Below are positions 27,448 through 36,463 of a stretch of 64,000 nt of DNA, piece after piece. Numbering within the stretch: the first letter of the stretch is position 1; every line of letters begins with the position of its first letter. Location: NCBI RefSeq assembly GCF_000008765.1, contig NC_003030.1, forward strand, positions 468,001 to 532,000, given 5' to 3'. This stretch comes from Clostridium acetobutylicum ATCC 824 (GTDB lineage Bacteria; Bacillota; Clostridia; Clostridiales; Clostridiaceae). A program made the position numbers and the translations under genes. The notes under the pieces are model-generated. The model saw only the letters and a program-made list of their open reading frames with translations. It was not told the origin of the DNA and did no database searches.

Positions 27448-28269
27448 ATGATAAAAAAGATTAAAATATCAGGAATTTATGGATTAAATATAATATTAGG
27501 GCTTATTACAATTGTTCCACTTATTTATGCTCTTTGCGTTAGTTTAATGCCTCAAGATCAGATATTTTCTTTTCCACCAAGATTTATTCCTAAAGGTATT
27601 TATTTAGGAAACTATAAAGAAGTACTTAGAAGTGTTCCAATAATAAAGTTTATAGTTAATAGTTTTATTGTTTCACTTGGGGTAACTGTATTTCAAATAA
27701 TAACTTCTAGTATGGCAGCTTTTGCATTTTCATTTTTAGACTTTAAAGGGAAAAAAATATTATTCATAGCCGTACTTGCAACGCTTATGATACCAGCAGA
27801 AACTACATTGATATCTAATTATCTTACAGTAGGTTCATTAGGATGGCTTGATAGCTATAAGGCTTTAATAGTTCCATATATGTGTTCAGCTATGGGTATA
27901 TTTATGATGAGACAGTATTACTTGACGATTCCAAAAGAATTGTATGAAGCTGCTAAAATAGATGGATGTGGAAGCTTCGGTTTTTTTACTAAGATACTTA
28001 TGCCTGTATCAAGGCCAGTAATTGCATCTTTTGGCATATACTCTTTTTTAGTAAGCTGGAATCAATATTTATGGCCACTTTTAGTTACTAGTAAGGAGAG
28101 TTCAAGAACCGTCCAAATAGGAATAAGTATGCTTCAGTTTTCTGAGAACCAATCCTTTGGACTTATTATGGCTGGAATTGTAATAGTTCTATTGCCGTCA
28201 ATTGTTATATTTATAATTGGTCAAAAACAGTTAGTTGATGGAATGACTTCTGGCGCTGTAAAAGGCTAA
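27448..28269 (+). CDS. ugpE: ABC transporter permease, UgpE-like
   Basis: 273 residues from ATG 27448, with GGAGAGG 8 bases before it; the upstream in-frame start would overlap ugpA. Six membrane segments; EAA loop YEAAKIDGCGSFGFFTKILMP near residue 170. Partner of the preceding permease, 22 bases downstream of it. Confidence 0.87.
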   Translation: MIKKIKISGIYGLNIILGLITIVPLIYALCVSLMPQDQIFSFPPRFIPKGIYLGNYKEVLRSVPIIKFIVNSFIVSLGVTVFQIITSSMAAFAFSFLDFKGKKILFIAVLATLMIPAETTLISNYLTVGSLGWLDSYKALIVPYMCSAMGIFMMRQYYLTIPKELYEAAKIDGCGSFGFFTKILMPVSRPVIASFGIYSFLVSWNQYLWPLLVTSKESSRTVQIGISMLQFSENQSFGLIMAGIVIVLLPSIVIFIIGQKQLVDGMTSGAVKG

Positions 28270-28301
28270 TATATTATAAAATTTATTTCGGGGGGAAAAA
28301 A

Positions 28302-29645
28302 ATGAAAAGAAAAATAATATCTTTGTTACTAATAGGAGCGCTTTCAGCAACAATTTTATCTGGTTGTGCTCAAAGTAAGGCAAGTGCCTCTGAGTCAAAA
28401 ACTGTACAAATAACTTTTTGGCATGCTATGAGTGGTAAAAATGGTGAGGCTTTAAACAAGATGGTGGAGGATTTTAATAATTCTCATAGCGATATTAAAG
28501 TAAAGGCAGAATTTCAGGGAAAGTACGACGAAGAGCTCAATAAACTAAAAAGCGCAGAAAAGGGAGGGGAGGCTCCAGATATTGTTCAGGTGTATGACAT
28601 AGGTACAAGATTTATGATAGATAGCAAATGGGCAGAGCCTATACAAAACTTTATTGATAAGGATAAATACGATACATCAAGTTTGGAGCCTAATTTACTA
28701 GCATATTATACAGTAAATAATAAACTCTACTCCATGCCTTTTAATTCATCTACACCAATACTTTATTATAACAAAAGTGCATTCAAGGAAGCTGATTTAG
28801 ACCCTAATAAGCCTCCAAAGACTTTCTCTGAGTTAGAAAGATATTCAAAGGCTCTTGCTAAAAAGGATTCCTCAGGTAATGTAACAAGATATGGTTTTTC
28901 TATGGCTATATATGGATGGCTATTTGAGCAATATTTAGTAAAGCAGGGGAAGAATTATGTTAATAATGGAAATGGTAGAAGTTCAGCAGCCACAAAGGTG
29001 GATTTTGATAGTAATGGAGGCGGGCTGAAATTTCTAAAGGAATGGAAACAACTTGTGGATTCCGGATATGTAGGCAATTTAGGCAGAAATGAAGATGATA
29101 CAGAAAATGCATTTATTGCTGGAAAAACAGCTATGTATATAGAATCCACTGCTGACCTTAAGCATGATTTGAATTCTATTGGAGGAAGATTTGAGCTTGG
29201 AACAGCACCACTGCCTTCCTTTGATGGAACTAGTGACGGAGGAGTTTCAATAGGGGGAGCTTCTATGTGGATATTGAAAAATAAGGATGCAGAAAAGCAA
29301 AAGGCGGCTTTTGAGTTTATAAAATATATGGTATCATCTAAACAGCAGGCTTATTGGAGTACTGAGACTGGATATTTTCCTGTCACTAAGAAGGCATATG
29401 ATGAGGATATAATGAAGGAAAACTTAAAGAAAAGTCCTCAATTTAAAACAGCTATAGATCAGCTTTACGCATCGCCTAAGACTGCTGTAGGAGCTCTTAT
29501 GGCTGTATTTCCTGAAGCTAGGCAAACTATAGAAGCAAATATAGAGGAGATGCTTCAGAAAAAAGAATCGCCAGAAGAGGCTATAAGTAACTCCTCAAAA
29601 CTTATAAATCAGTCCATTAAAGATTATAATGATAAAAATAAATAG
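28302..29645 (+). CDS. ugpB: Extracellular solute-binding lipoprotein, UgpB-like
   Basis: 447 residues. The N-terminus is a lipoprotein signal ending in the lipobox LSGC (Cys about 22), so it is anchored outside the membrane. The rest follows family 1 binding proteins (ITFWHAMSGKNGEALNKMVEDFN, then the GGVSIGGASMWI hinge region). It captures the substrate for the two permeases. No ATPase gene accompanies it in the window. Confidence 0.88.
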   Translation: MKRKIISLLLIGALSATILSGCAQSKASASESKTVQITFWHAMSGKNGEALNKMVEDFNNSHSDIKVKAEFQGKYDEELNKLKSAEKGGEAPDIVQVYDIGTRFMIDSKWAEPIQNFIDKDKYDTSSLEPNLLAYYTVNNKLYSMPFNSSTPILYYNKSAFKEADLDPNKPPKTFSELERYSKALAKKDSSGNVTRYGFSMAIYGWLFEQYLVKQGKNYVNNGNGRSSAATKVDFDSNGGGLKFLKEWKQLVDSGYVGNLGRNEDDTENAFIAGKTAMYIESTADLKHDLNSIGGRFELGTAPLPSFDGTSDGGVSIGGASMWILKNKDAEKQKAAFEFIKYMVSSKQQAYWSTETGYFPVTKKAYDEDIMKENLKKSPQFKTAIDQLYASPKTAVGALMAVFPEARQTIEANIEEMLQKKESPEEAISNSSKLINQSIKDYNDKNK

Positions 29646-29655
29646 GAGTAAAAGT

Positions 29656-30405
29656 ATGATAAAAACAACACTTAATATTGCACATAGAGGATTCAGTGGA
29701 AAGTATCCTGAAAATACTATGGTGGCATTTAAAAAAGCAATAGAAGAGAAATGTGATGGAATAGAGACGGATTTAAACATGACTAAGGATGGTATTCTTG
29801 TTGTTTGTCACGATGAAAAAATAGATAGAACAACCAATGGATGTGGATATATAAAAGATTATACCTATAAAGAATTGAAACAATTTGATGCGGGGATAGG
29901 TTATGGTGAAGAATTCAAAGGGGAGAAAATCTTGTGTATAGATGAATTACTAGACTATATAAAAGATAAAAACCTACTATTAAACTTAGAACTTAAGAAC
30001 AATTTGATTGAATATGTGGATATTGAGAAGAAGGTTGTGGATAAAATTCATGAATATAAACTTGAAGATAATATAATAGTGTCCTCCTTTAATCATTATT
30101 CAATGGTTAAATTAAAAGAATATGACAGTACTATGAAGATAGGCTTGCTGTATTCTGCTAATCTTTACAACGTTCATGAATATGGAAGAAAGCTTGGAGC
30201 TTTTTCGCTTCATCCATATTATCCAGCAGTTATGAATAAAGAGGTTGTAGAAAATATAAAGAAAGTTAAAATTAATATAAATACTTATACAGTAAATGAA
30301 GAAGAAGATATGAGAAAATTAATAGGGTTAGGTATTGAGGGGATAATAACAAATTATCCAGACAGGTTAAATAAAGTACTTAAGGAAGCCATTAAAAATT
30401 CATAG
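29656..30405 (+). CDS. glpQ: Glycerophosphodiester phosphodiesterase
   Basis: 249 residues from ATG 29656, with AGGAG 7 bases before it. GDPD motifs: NIAHRG (catalytic His-10), PENT, IETDL (metal Glu and Asp) and VVCHDE (second His), in a TIM barrel. No signal peptide, so it works inside the cell on imported diesters, giving glycerol-3-phosphate and an alcohol. Only 10 bases separate it from the binding-protein stop; a terminator follows. Confidence 0.93.
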   Translation: MIKTTLNIAHRGFSGKYPENTMVAFKKAIEEKCDGIETDLNMTKDGILVVCHDEKIDRTTNGCGYIKDYTYKELKQFDAGIGYGEEFKGEKILCIDELLDYIKDKNLLLNLELKNNLIEYVDIEKKVVDKIHEYKLEDNIIVSSFNHYSMVKLKEYDSTMKIGLLYSANLYNVHEYGRKLGAFSLHPYYPAVMNKEVVENIKKVKININTYTVNEEEDMRKLIGLGIEGIITNYPDRLNKVLKEAIKNS

Positions 30406-30420
30406 CAAAAATATTAGATA

Positions 30421-30464
30421 AGCAGTCTATTGTGATTTTATAAAAAGTCATAATAGGCTGTTTT
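30421..30464 (+). terminator. Terminator of the ugp-like operon
   Basis: An 18-bp stem containing several G-U pairs (30421-30438 / 30445-30462) followed by TTTT overlapping the arm. Confidence 0.8.
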
Positions 30465-30496
30465 AATTTGATATAATACTGCCAATAGAGTTTATG

Positions 30497-31372
30497 CTAA
30501 CTAAACATATTTCCCTGAAATCCATTACCATGTACTTCGGAAATATCAAGTATAGACATAAAAGATGCACCATCTGTGGCTTTTACAAGTCTTTTTAAGA
30601 GTGGTAACTGTTGAGTGGTTACAACGCAGTATACAACCATTTTATTAGATTTAGTATAGGCTCCTTCTCCATAAAGAAAAGTAACTCCTCTATGCAAATG
30701 TTTCATTATATTGGAACTTATTTCGTTTTCCTTGTTTGTTATAATTAGAACAAGCTTTTGCCTATTAAAACCTATAATAACCTTATCCATTACAGAATAG
30801 GATATATATATAGAAAATAAAGTATATAGAGCACTAGGAAGTCCGAAGAAAATAGCTCCCAGAGTAATAATTAAAATATTTATAATAAGTGAAGTAGTGC
30901 TAAATTGGAAGTTTTCATGTTTCTTTTTTATTGCAGCAGCTACAATATCAAGACCTCCTAAGGAGCCATAATTGCTTAGAACTATACCCATTCCCAGTCC
31001 ATTTAAAACCCCACCATATACGCATAAAAGAATAGGATCTTTTATTGTGAGTAAGTTTTTAAAAGGTGCAGTTAAGTTAAAAGCTACAGAAAAGGTTAGG
31101 GTACCAAGTATGGTCATTGCGGTAAACTTTTTTCCAATTACCTTATAGCTTAAAAGAAAAAGAGGTAAATTCATAATTAAATAAGATATGCCAGCAGGTA
31201 TTTTGAATAGATATTGAAGTATCAAGGATATACCAGAAACACCGCCACTTAGAAGATGGGCGTGAATAAGAAAGAGATTTATACCTATAGAGGAAGTAAA
31301 ACATCCTATTACTGTATAAAATATATTTAAGGTGGTTTGCTTTGTTATTTTTAATTTTATGTCTTCAGACAT
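30497..31372 (-). CDS. YitT-family membrane protein with DUF2179 domain
   Basis: 291 residues: five or six membrane segments in the first ~210 (YitT_membrane; HLLSGGVSGISLIL, NYGSLGGLDIVAAAI), then a cytosolic DUF2179 domain (about 225-285; VYCVVTTQQLPLLKRLVKATD, DISEVHGNGF). The family's transport substrate is not established. The start has AGAGGTG 5-6 bases upstream. Its promoter lies about 170 bases away and the leader contains a terminator hairpin, so expression is probably controlled by attenuation. Confidence 0.87.
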   Translation of the reverse strand: MSEDIKLKITKQTTLNIFYTVIGCFTSSIGINLFLIHAHLLSGGVSGISLILQYLFKIPAGISYLIMNLPLFLLSYKVIGKKFTAMTILGTLTFSVAFNLTAPFKNLLTIKDPILLCVYGGVLNGLGMGIVLSNYGSLGGLDIVAAAIKKKHENFQFSTTSLIINILIITLGAIFFGLPSALYTLFSIYISYSVMDKVIIGFNRQKLVLIITNKENEISSNIMKHLHRGVTFLYGEGAYTKSNKMVVYCVVTTQQLPLLKRLVKATDGASFMSILDISEVHGNGFQGNMFS

Positions 31373-31430
31373 TTCTTCACCTCTCTACATATTTTTTATA
31401 TAGTATGTGAGGATGTACATAATAAAATAC

Positions 31431-31467
31431 AAAAAATAAAAAAATGTCACATGAATATCATGTGACA
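31431..31467 (-). terminator. Terminator hairpin inside the YitT leader
   Basis: Minus strand: TGTCACATGA / TCATGTGACA (31467-31458, 31454-31445), 3-base loop, then seven T's, A and six T's. It lies 59 bases before the YitT start codon and downstream of the YitT promoter. Confidence 0.8.
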
Positions 31468-31547
31468 CAGGGGAGTAGGGTTATTATTGTAATAATAAAT
31501 TAAACATTAATTCATTATCAACAAAATTCGACTTAACTTACATAATT

Positions 31548-31576
31548 ATTTTAGCAATATACGAGCTTAAAGTCAA
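31548..31576 (-). promoter_or_regulatory. Promoter of the YitT gene
   Basis: Minus strand TTGACT (31576-31571), 17 bases, TAAAAT (31553-31548). Start near 31541, leaving a leader of about 170 bases. Confidence 0.72.
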
Positions 31577-31813
31577 GAATAAATAGATGTTTTTATATTT
31601 ATTTTATAATTATGCTATATAATTTGTGAATTTATAATTTAATAAAAATAATATTAAAAATATAAGGCGAATATGTAGTATAAATATACAAAGATAAGTA
31701 TTAGTTTCCTCGTTTATTAAATTAAATGTAAGTAAAGACACTATAAATTTAATATGATATAATTTAATAGAAAATGCAAAAAACTATGAGAATAAAAGGG
31801 AGAATGATGGATT
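31577..31813. other. Intergenic region before the PocR chemoreceptor
   Basis: AT-rich, no gene seen. A -10-like TATAAT lies near 31757, but no firm -35 box was found. Confidence 0.4.
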
Positions 31814-32827
31814 ATGGAATCGAATGTATTTAGAAATTTATCTATTGCAGATGTAATTGACATTGGATTTTTACAGGGTTTCCAGGATAACTTCTCTGAG
31901 AGTATGAGAATTGCAGCTGTAACTGTGGACAAGGATGGAAAACCTGTTACAAAGCCTAGTAATTATATAAGATACTGTAACAAAATTCAGAGTACCGCTA
32001 AGGGCGAAAAAAGATGTGCGGAATCTCACAAAAAAGGTGGAGAGGAAGCAGTTAGAACTGGAAAGCCTTATATTTATGTCTGTAACTCTGGACTTATTGA
32101 TTTTGCAGCACCAATAATGGTTGGAGGACAACACGTAGGCACAGTGTTAGGTGGTCAAATACTATATTCAAAAGATGATGGAGACAGAATACCTGGTATT
32201 GTAAGCGATTTAGATCTAACTAAAGAAGAGTATTTAGACAATTTAGATAGTGTAAATATTGTGGAAAAAGAAAGAGTTAGAGCAGCAGCAGATGTATTAT
32301 TTAACGTAACTAACGCTCTAGGTACAATTGGCTATCAAAAGTTGAAATTACATGATGCTACAAATGCTTTTGTGGATAACTTTCAGCAGATTTCTGCCGC
32401 TATGGAAGAACTGGCAGCATCATCAATAGGTGTAACTGAAAATCAAGAGGTACTCAATCAAGAAATTATAAATGTAAAAGATGTAGCTAGCGAAATAAAT
32501 GATATTTTAACTCAAATAAAGAGTATTGCAGATCAAACTAAGATGTTAGGATTAAATGCAGCGATAGAGGCAGCGAGAGCAGGAGAACTTGGAAAAGGTT
32601 TTGGAGTTGTGGCAGCAGAAATGAGAAAACTTTCTGAAAGCTCAAAGGAAACTGCAATCAAGGCTGGTAATCTTACAGTTCAAATAGAAAAGTCTGTTGA
32701 TAAGACATTAGAGGTTTCAAAATCTACTTTGGATGTTGCATCACAGCAATCAGCTGCTATAGAGGAAACAAATGCTAGTATTGAAGAAGTTAGTAGTATG
32801 GCTGAGGAATTAACAAAATTAGTATAG
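31814..32827 (+). CDS. Soluble chemoreceptor with PocR sensory domain
   Basis: 337 residues without membrane segments. The N-terminal half (about 5-170) is a PocR-type ligand domain with the Cys/His pattern [26 protein letters not shown] and VGGQILY. The C-terminal half is a short methyl-accepting signalling helix pair with the conserved hairpin tip [31 protein letters not shown]. PocR-family domains bind small hydrocarbon derivatives such as propanediol. It probably joins the chemotaxis array from the cytosol. A strong terminator follows. Confidence 0.88.
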   Translation: MESNVFRNLSIADVIDIGFLQGFQDNFSESMRIAAVTVDKDGKPVTKPSNYIRYCNKIQSTAKGEKRCAESHKKGGEEAVRTGKPYIYVCNSGLIDFAAPIMVGGQHVGTVLGGQILYSKDDGDRIPGIVSDLDLTKEEYLDNLDSVNIVEKERVRAAADVLFNVTNALGTIGYQKLKLHDATNAFVDNFQQISAAMEELAASSIGVTENQEVLNQEIINVKDVASEINDILTQIKSIADQTKMLGLNAAIEAARAGELGKGFGVVAAEMRKLSESSKETAIKAGNLTVQIEKSVDKTLEVSKSTLDVASQQSAAIEETNASIEEVSSMAEELTKLV

Positions 32828-32832
32828 ATTAT

Positions 32833-32868
32833 AAAAAGGACTTTCAAAATTATTTGAAAGTCCTTTTT
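32833..32868. terminator. Bidirectional terminator
   Basis: A 16-bp perfect stem (32833-32848 / 32853-32868) beginning with A's and ending with T's, between convergent chemoreceptor genes. Confidence 0.92.
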
Positions 32869-32876
32869 AATATTAT

Positions 32877-34202
32877 TTATGAATCTTTAAAAGTTGAAAG
32901 TTCTTTTTCTAATTTTTCAGAAAGTTTCTCGAGTTTTGATGAATAATCAGATACATCTTTCATAGCGGATAGCTGTTCTTCTGCACTTGCAGCAACTTCC
33001 TCAGTTGAGGCAGATGTGTCATCTGATTTTGAAGATATTGATGAAATAAGGGAAATTAATTCATCTTTTTCGCTGTCCATTTCAACATTAGCATTCTTAA
33101 TCTCTCCTACTACTGCATTCATTTCAAACAAAACATCTGAAATATCGTTGAAAATCTTTTTAGTGTCAATAGAAGAACTATTTTCTTTTGCAACTATACT
33201 TGAAGCTTCAGAAATTGCTGAAACAGCTTCACTTGAATGAAGTTGTATATCATTTATTAGGGATTCAATTTCGCCTATGGATTCAGTAACCTGTTCTGCA
33301 AGTTTTCTCACTTCCTCTGCAACAACAGAGAAGCCTTTTCCAGATTCACCAGCACGGGCAGCTTCTATTGCTGCATTTAATGCTAGTAGATTTGTCTGTT
33401 CAGCTATTTGAGAAACTGTTTTTGTTATGTTTCCTATATCATTTGAATTTTCATTTACTTTTAGTACTATTTCATTAACCTTTGATGTTGCTTCAAGAGC
33501 TTTCTCAGATTGATCATTGAGAATATTTATAGTTTTAAGTCCGTTATCTATAAGTTCGTTAAATGAGTCAGCTTCTACATTCATTACCTCTGTTCCACTT
33601 AAAACTCTATTTATTTTCTCTGATAAAGAAGTTGCTTTATTGTAACATTCTTCAGCATTTTTTGCCTGAATAGAGGCTGCTTTTGCAATGGAGTCAGTTG
33701 CTAAGGCTACATCTGAAGCTGATTTATCAGTTTTATCTATTAGATTCTTAAGAGCTATTGAAGTTTCCAAAACTGTTTTAGAAGAGGATCTGACTTCAAC
33801 AACAAGACCTTGAACCTTGGTAGTGGTTTCTAGAAACATATCAGCGATGACTTTAAAGGGTCCTTTAAGTGATGAAGTTTTAATGGCTTCTCCAGAAAAG
33901 GTTCCATTTAAAATATCTCTAAAAATTTGTTTTAAGCCTTGTACACTATTTGTAATTAATTTAAATAGGCTAAGGGAATGAACTGCGGATAGTATACAAA
34001 AAACAACAGTACATAGTATAATCACGTTTCTTATGGAAGAGAGCTTGTCACTTCCATAAGAAACCGAAGATAGGGTGCTTGAGCATGTGAAGTATATGAT
34101 TGCACCATATATACACATTGCAATTGTACTTGGAAGAAGTGAGCATAGTACAAATTTTGTTTTTAAATCTGAAGATATTTTTGAATTTGATTTAGAACTC
34201 AT
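32877..34202 (-). CDS. Membrane methyl-accepting chemotaxis protein
   Basis: 441 residues from the ATG at 34202; the GTGs upstream fall inside the AAGGTGG ribosome site. Two membrane segments (about 20-40 and 55-80) lie close together, leaving almost no outside sensory domain. A HAMP-like region and a signalling domain with tip [40 protein letters not shown] follow. It probably senses membrane or cytosolic signals. It starts 39 bases after the ispF stop and may be co-transcribed. Confidence 0.88.
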   Translation of the reverse strand: MSSKSNSKISSDLKTKFVLCSLLPSTIAMCIYGAIIYFTCSSTLSSVSYGSDKLSSIRNVIILCTVVFCILSAVHSLSLFKLITNSVQGLKQIFRDILNGTFSGEAIKTSSLKGPFKVIADMFLETTTKVQGLVVEVRSSSKTVLETSIALKNLIDKTDKSASDVALATDSIAKAASIQAKNAEECYNKATSLSEKINRVLSGTEVMNVEADSFNELIDNGLKTINILNDQSEKALEATSKVNEIVLKVNENSNDIGNITKTVSQIAEQTNLLALNAAIEAARAGESGKGFSVVAEEVRKLAEQVTESIGEIESLINDIQLHSSEAVSAISEASSIVAKENSSSIDTKKIFNDISDVLFEMNAVVGEIKNANVEMDSEKDELISLISSISSKSDDTSASTEEVAASAEEQLSAMKDVSDYSSKLEKLSEKLEKELSTFKDS

Positions 34203-34214
34203 AATGAACACCAC

Positions 34215-34232
34215 CTTAAAATTAATTTTAAG
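34215..34232. repeat. 18-bp perfect palindrome before the chemoreceptor
   Basis: CTTAAAATTAATTTTAAG reads the same on both strands and ends at the ribosome binding site of the minus-strand chemoreceptor. It could limit translation or bind a regulator. Confidence 0.5.
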
Positions 34233-34241
34233 CCAAGAATT

Positions 34242-34709
34242 TTAGATGAGTAAGCAAATACTTTGACTTGATATTCCTTCGCCCCTACCTGTAAATCCAA
34301 GACCTTCTTCTGTTGTAGCTTTTATATTTATACTTCCTAAATCAATATCTAATACATTGCATAAACTCTTTTTAATATCTTCTATATAAGGTGAAATCTT
34401 AGGTTTTTGAGCTATTATAGTGGAGTCGATATTTCCAATTTTATAGCCTTTATCCTTTATTAGTGCATTAACTTCCTTTAATAATTTTAGACTGGATATT
34501 CCTTTGTATTTATTATCGCTATCAGGGAATAGCTTGCCTATGTCACCAAGACCAGCAGCACCTAGTATACTATCAATTATAGCATGAACAAGTACATCGG
34601 CATCAGAGTGACCTAATAACCCCTTTGAATATTGAATTTCTACGCCGCCAAGAATTAATTTTCTATTTTCAACTAATTTATGGACGTCATAACCAATTCC
34701 CACCCTCAT
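34242..34709 (-). CDS. ispF: 2-C-methyl-D-erythritol 2,4-cyclodiphosphate synthase
   Basis: 155 residues from ATG 34709, with GGAG 7 bases upstream. Motifs: GIGYDVH (metal Asp and His), [13 protein letters not shown] (metal His), [11 protein letters not shown] and the C-terminal [15 protein letters not shown]. It makes the cyclic diphosphate intermediate of the MEP isoprenoid pathway. No other MEP gene is in the window, and ispD is not next to it as it often is. Confidence 0.96.
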   Translation of the reverse strand: MRVGIGYDVHKLVENRKLILGGVEIQYSKGLLGHSDADVLVHAIIDSILGAAGLGDIGKLFPDSDNKYKGISSLKLLKEVNALIKDKGYKIGNIDSTIIAQKPKISPYIEDIKKSLCNVLDIDLGSINIKATTEEGLGFTGRGEGISSQSICLLI

Positions 34710-34787
34710 TCGAATTCTCCTTTGCAAAATATAATAATAACATCTATATTATAAATACATTTTGCTAAAAAAGAAATAGTTTTAAAA

Positions 34788-34825
34788 AAATATCACTTCA
34801 TTAATATAATTAAGAAGTGATATTT
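34788..34825. terminator. Bidirectional terminator after the 57-codon gene
   Basis: A 12-bp stem (34788-34799 / 34814-34825) with A's before and T's after. On the minus strand it comes 6 bases after the stop of the small gene. Confidence 0.8.
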
Positions 34826-34830
34826 TTATA

Positions 34831-35004
34831 CTAAAGAATACGTCTATTATTATCAAAGGTACCATTATTTTTGGGACCAGTATAATTTTTTCTATTAAAT
34901 TTTAAAAGAGCTTTTAGGGTATTTAATATAGTGTAAAATAAATTAGCATTTTTATTAGTTTTACATTTTTTTAAAAAGTCTACATAAATAATGTTATTCT
35001 TCAT
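34831..35004 (-). CDS. Unlisted small protein, 57 residues
   Basis: Minus-strand frame of 57 codons (MKNNIIYVDFLKKCKTNK... ending NNRRIL), starting at ATG 35004 with AGGTG 9-10 bases upstream and ending at TAG 34831. A TTAACA-17-TATACT promoter sits 40 bases upstream and a terminator follows directly, so it forms a complete transcription unit. The product is basic (many Lys and Asn), with a possible amphipathic helix at about 19-37 and no signal peptide. I do not recognise it. A basic small clostridial protein could be sporulation-related, but that is only a guess. Confidence 0.65.
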   Translation of the reverse strand: MKNNIIYVDFLKKCKTNKNANLFYTILNTLKALLKFNRKNYTGPKNNGTFDNNRRIL

Positions 35005-35043
35005 TAATATACACCTACTCTCTAAGATATCGTTTTCAACTAT

Positions 35044-35072
35044 AGTATAGCATATATGGCTATAATTGTTAA
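35044..35072 (-). promoter_or_regulatory. Promoter of the 57-codon gene
   Basis: Minus strand TTAACA (35072-35067), 17 bases, TATACT (35049-35044). Confidence 0.7.
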
Positions 35073-35282
35073 TAGTTTTATAAATATTAATTTAAACTAT
35101 CTTTTTGAAATTAAAAGTGAGTTTTATGCTAGTATAGATTTTACAGTTATTTTTTCATAAAATAATGTTATAATTAGTATCGGCATTATTTTATAAATTA
35201 TAATATGTTAAATAAAAAAATTGTGATAAAATTGATGTTTGAGGAATACATATTATAATTATGATTTGAAGGGATGAATGAA

Positions 35283-36170
35283 TTGAGTAAATTTAAAAAG
35301 ATTTTACTTATTATAATAACTATTATAGTGATAGCTAGTTGCCTAATATTGGTGAAGGATTACTATAAAAATTATAAAAACGTTGCTTATAGTAAGGAAG
35401 TAACACAAGAGAGTACGGGAAAAGACTTGAATGTAAGCAATAAGATTCCTGTACTCATGTATCATGATATTAATAATGATAAGAATATGAATTTGATGAA
35501 GATTGATAAAAAAAGCTTTGAGGAGCAAATGAAGTATTTAAAGGACAACAATTATAATACGCTCACAATAGACCAATTTTATGATAGTATTATTAATGGG
35601 AAAAAAGTGCCTAAGAAATCAGTGCTTATAACTTTTGATGATGGATACGAAGATCATTATAAAAATGCATATCCAGTGTTGAAAAAATATAATCTACATG
35701 CAACCATGTTTATTATAACGGACTATTTGGACAAGGGAACCCTATATTTAAAATCAAATGAACTTAAAGAAATGAGCGATAATGGTATAGACATCGAAAG
35801 CCATACTACAAATCATCCTTATCTGGACAAGCTAACATATGAAGAGCAGCTAAAGACCCTTCAGAATTCTAAAAGTAAACTTGAGGATATATGTAAAAAG
35901 TCAGTTAGATTTGTTGCGTATCCTTATGGAGCTTATAATACAAATACAATTAAAGCCGATAAAAAACTAGGTTATATGATGGCATTTACAACAAAAGGTA
36001 AGTGGGCAGATTTAAATAAGGGTGCTTATGCTTTAAATAGAATATACATATTTCCACAATATGATTTGAATAATTTTAAAGATAGGATAGATAATCCTAG
36101 CTATAGTCAAATTGTACATCCCATAAAAGCTATTGAAGAAGCTTACTACAGTATATTAGCGTGGTATTAG
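35283..36170 (+). CDS. Membrane-anchored polysaccharide deacetylase (NodB family)
   Basis: 295 residues from TTG 35283, which has GAAGGGA 9 bases upstream; ATG 35274 lies inside that site. An uncleaved-looking N-terminal signal anchor (about 7-24) places the enzyme outside. NodB motifs: ITFDDGYEDHY (catalytic Asp and metal Asp), SHTTNHPYL (metal His pair) and VAYPYGAYN. Family members remove acetyl groups from peptidoglycan or other polysaccharides. Single gene with a TTGATG-16-TATAAT promoter upstream. Confidence 0.9.
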   Translation: MSKFKKILLIIITIIVIASCLILVKDYYKNYKNVAYSKEVTQESTGKDLNVSNKIPVLMYHDINNDKNMNLMKIDKKSFEEQMKYLKDNNYNTLTIDQFYDSIINGKKVPKKSVLITFDDGYEDHYKNAYPVLKKYNLHATMFIITDYLDKGTLYLKSNELKEMSDNGIDIESHTTNHPYLDKLTYEEQLKTLQNSKSKLEDICKKSVRFVAYPYGAYNTNTIKADKKLGYMMAFTTKGKWADLNKGAYALNRIYIFPQYDLNNFKDRIDNPSYSQIVHPIKAIEEAYYSILAWY

Positions 36171-36293
36171 ATTCCAAAAGAATTGAAATTTGTATAAAAA
36201 TTACTATTAAAGAAACTTTTTAAAGGTTTAATTTAAATTCCATGCTATTAATTTTATTTTTTTTGAAATAAAATAGCGACAATTATAAACCTT

Positions 36294-36311
36294 TTACGAC
36301 AATGTTCGTCA
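36294..36311. promoter_or_regulatory. Possible Spo0A (0A) boxes before the orphan kinase
   Basis: TTCGTCA (36305-36311) is the complement of TGACGAA, matching TGNCGAA. TACGACA (36294-36300) is the complement of TGTCGTA, one base off. They lie about 155 bases before the kinase start. Confidence 0.3.
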
Positions 36312-36463
36312 AAAATAACAATCGATATGATCCCTATAGCACACGTTTGCATGTATATGTAAGAAATTATGTCATATTTTGAAAAATAGTTATTATTGTA
36401 TTTTATTACAAATAGTACGATAATAATTATTGTTCATAGTACATAAAGGGGAAAGTGAATTTT

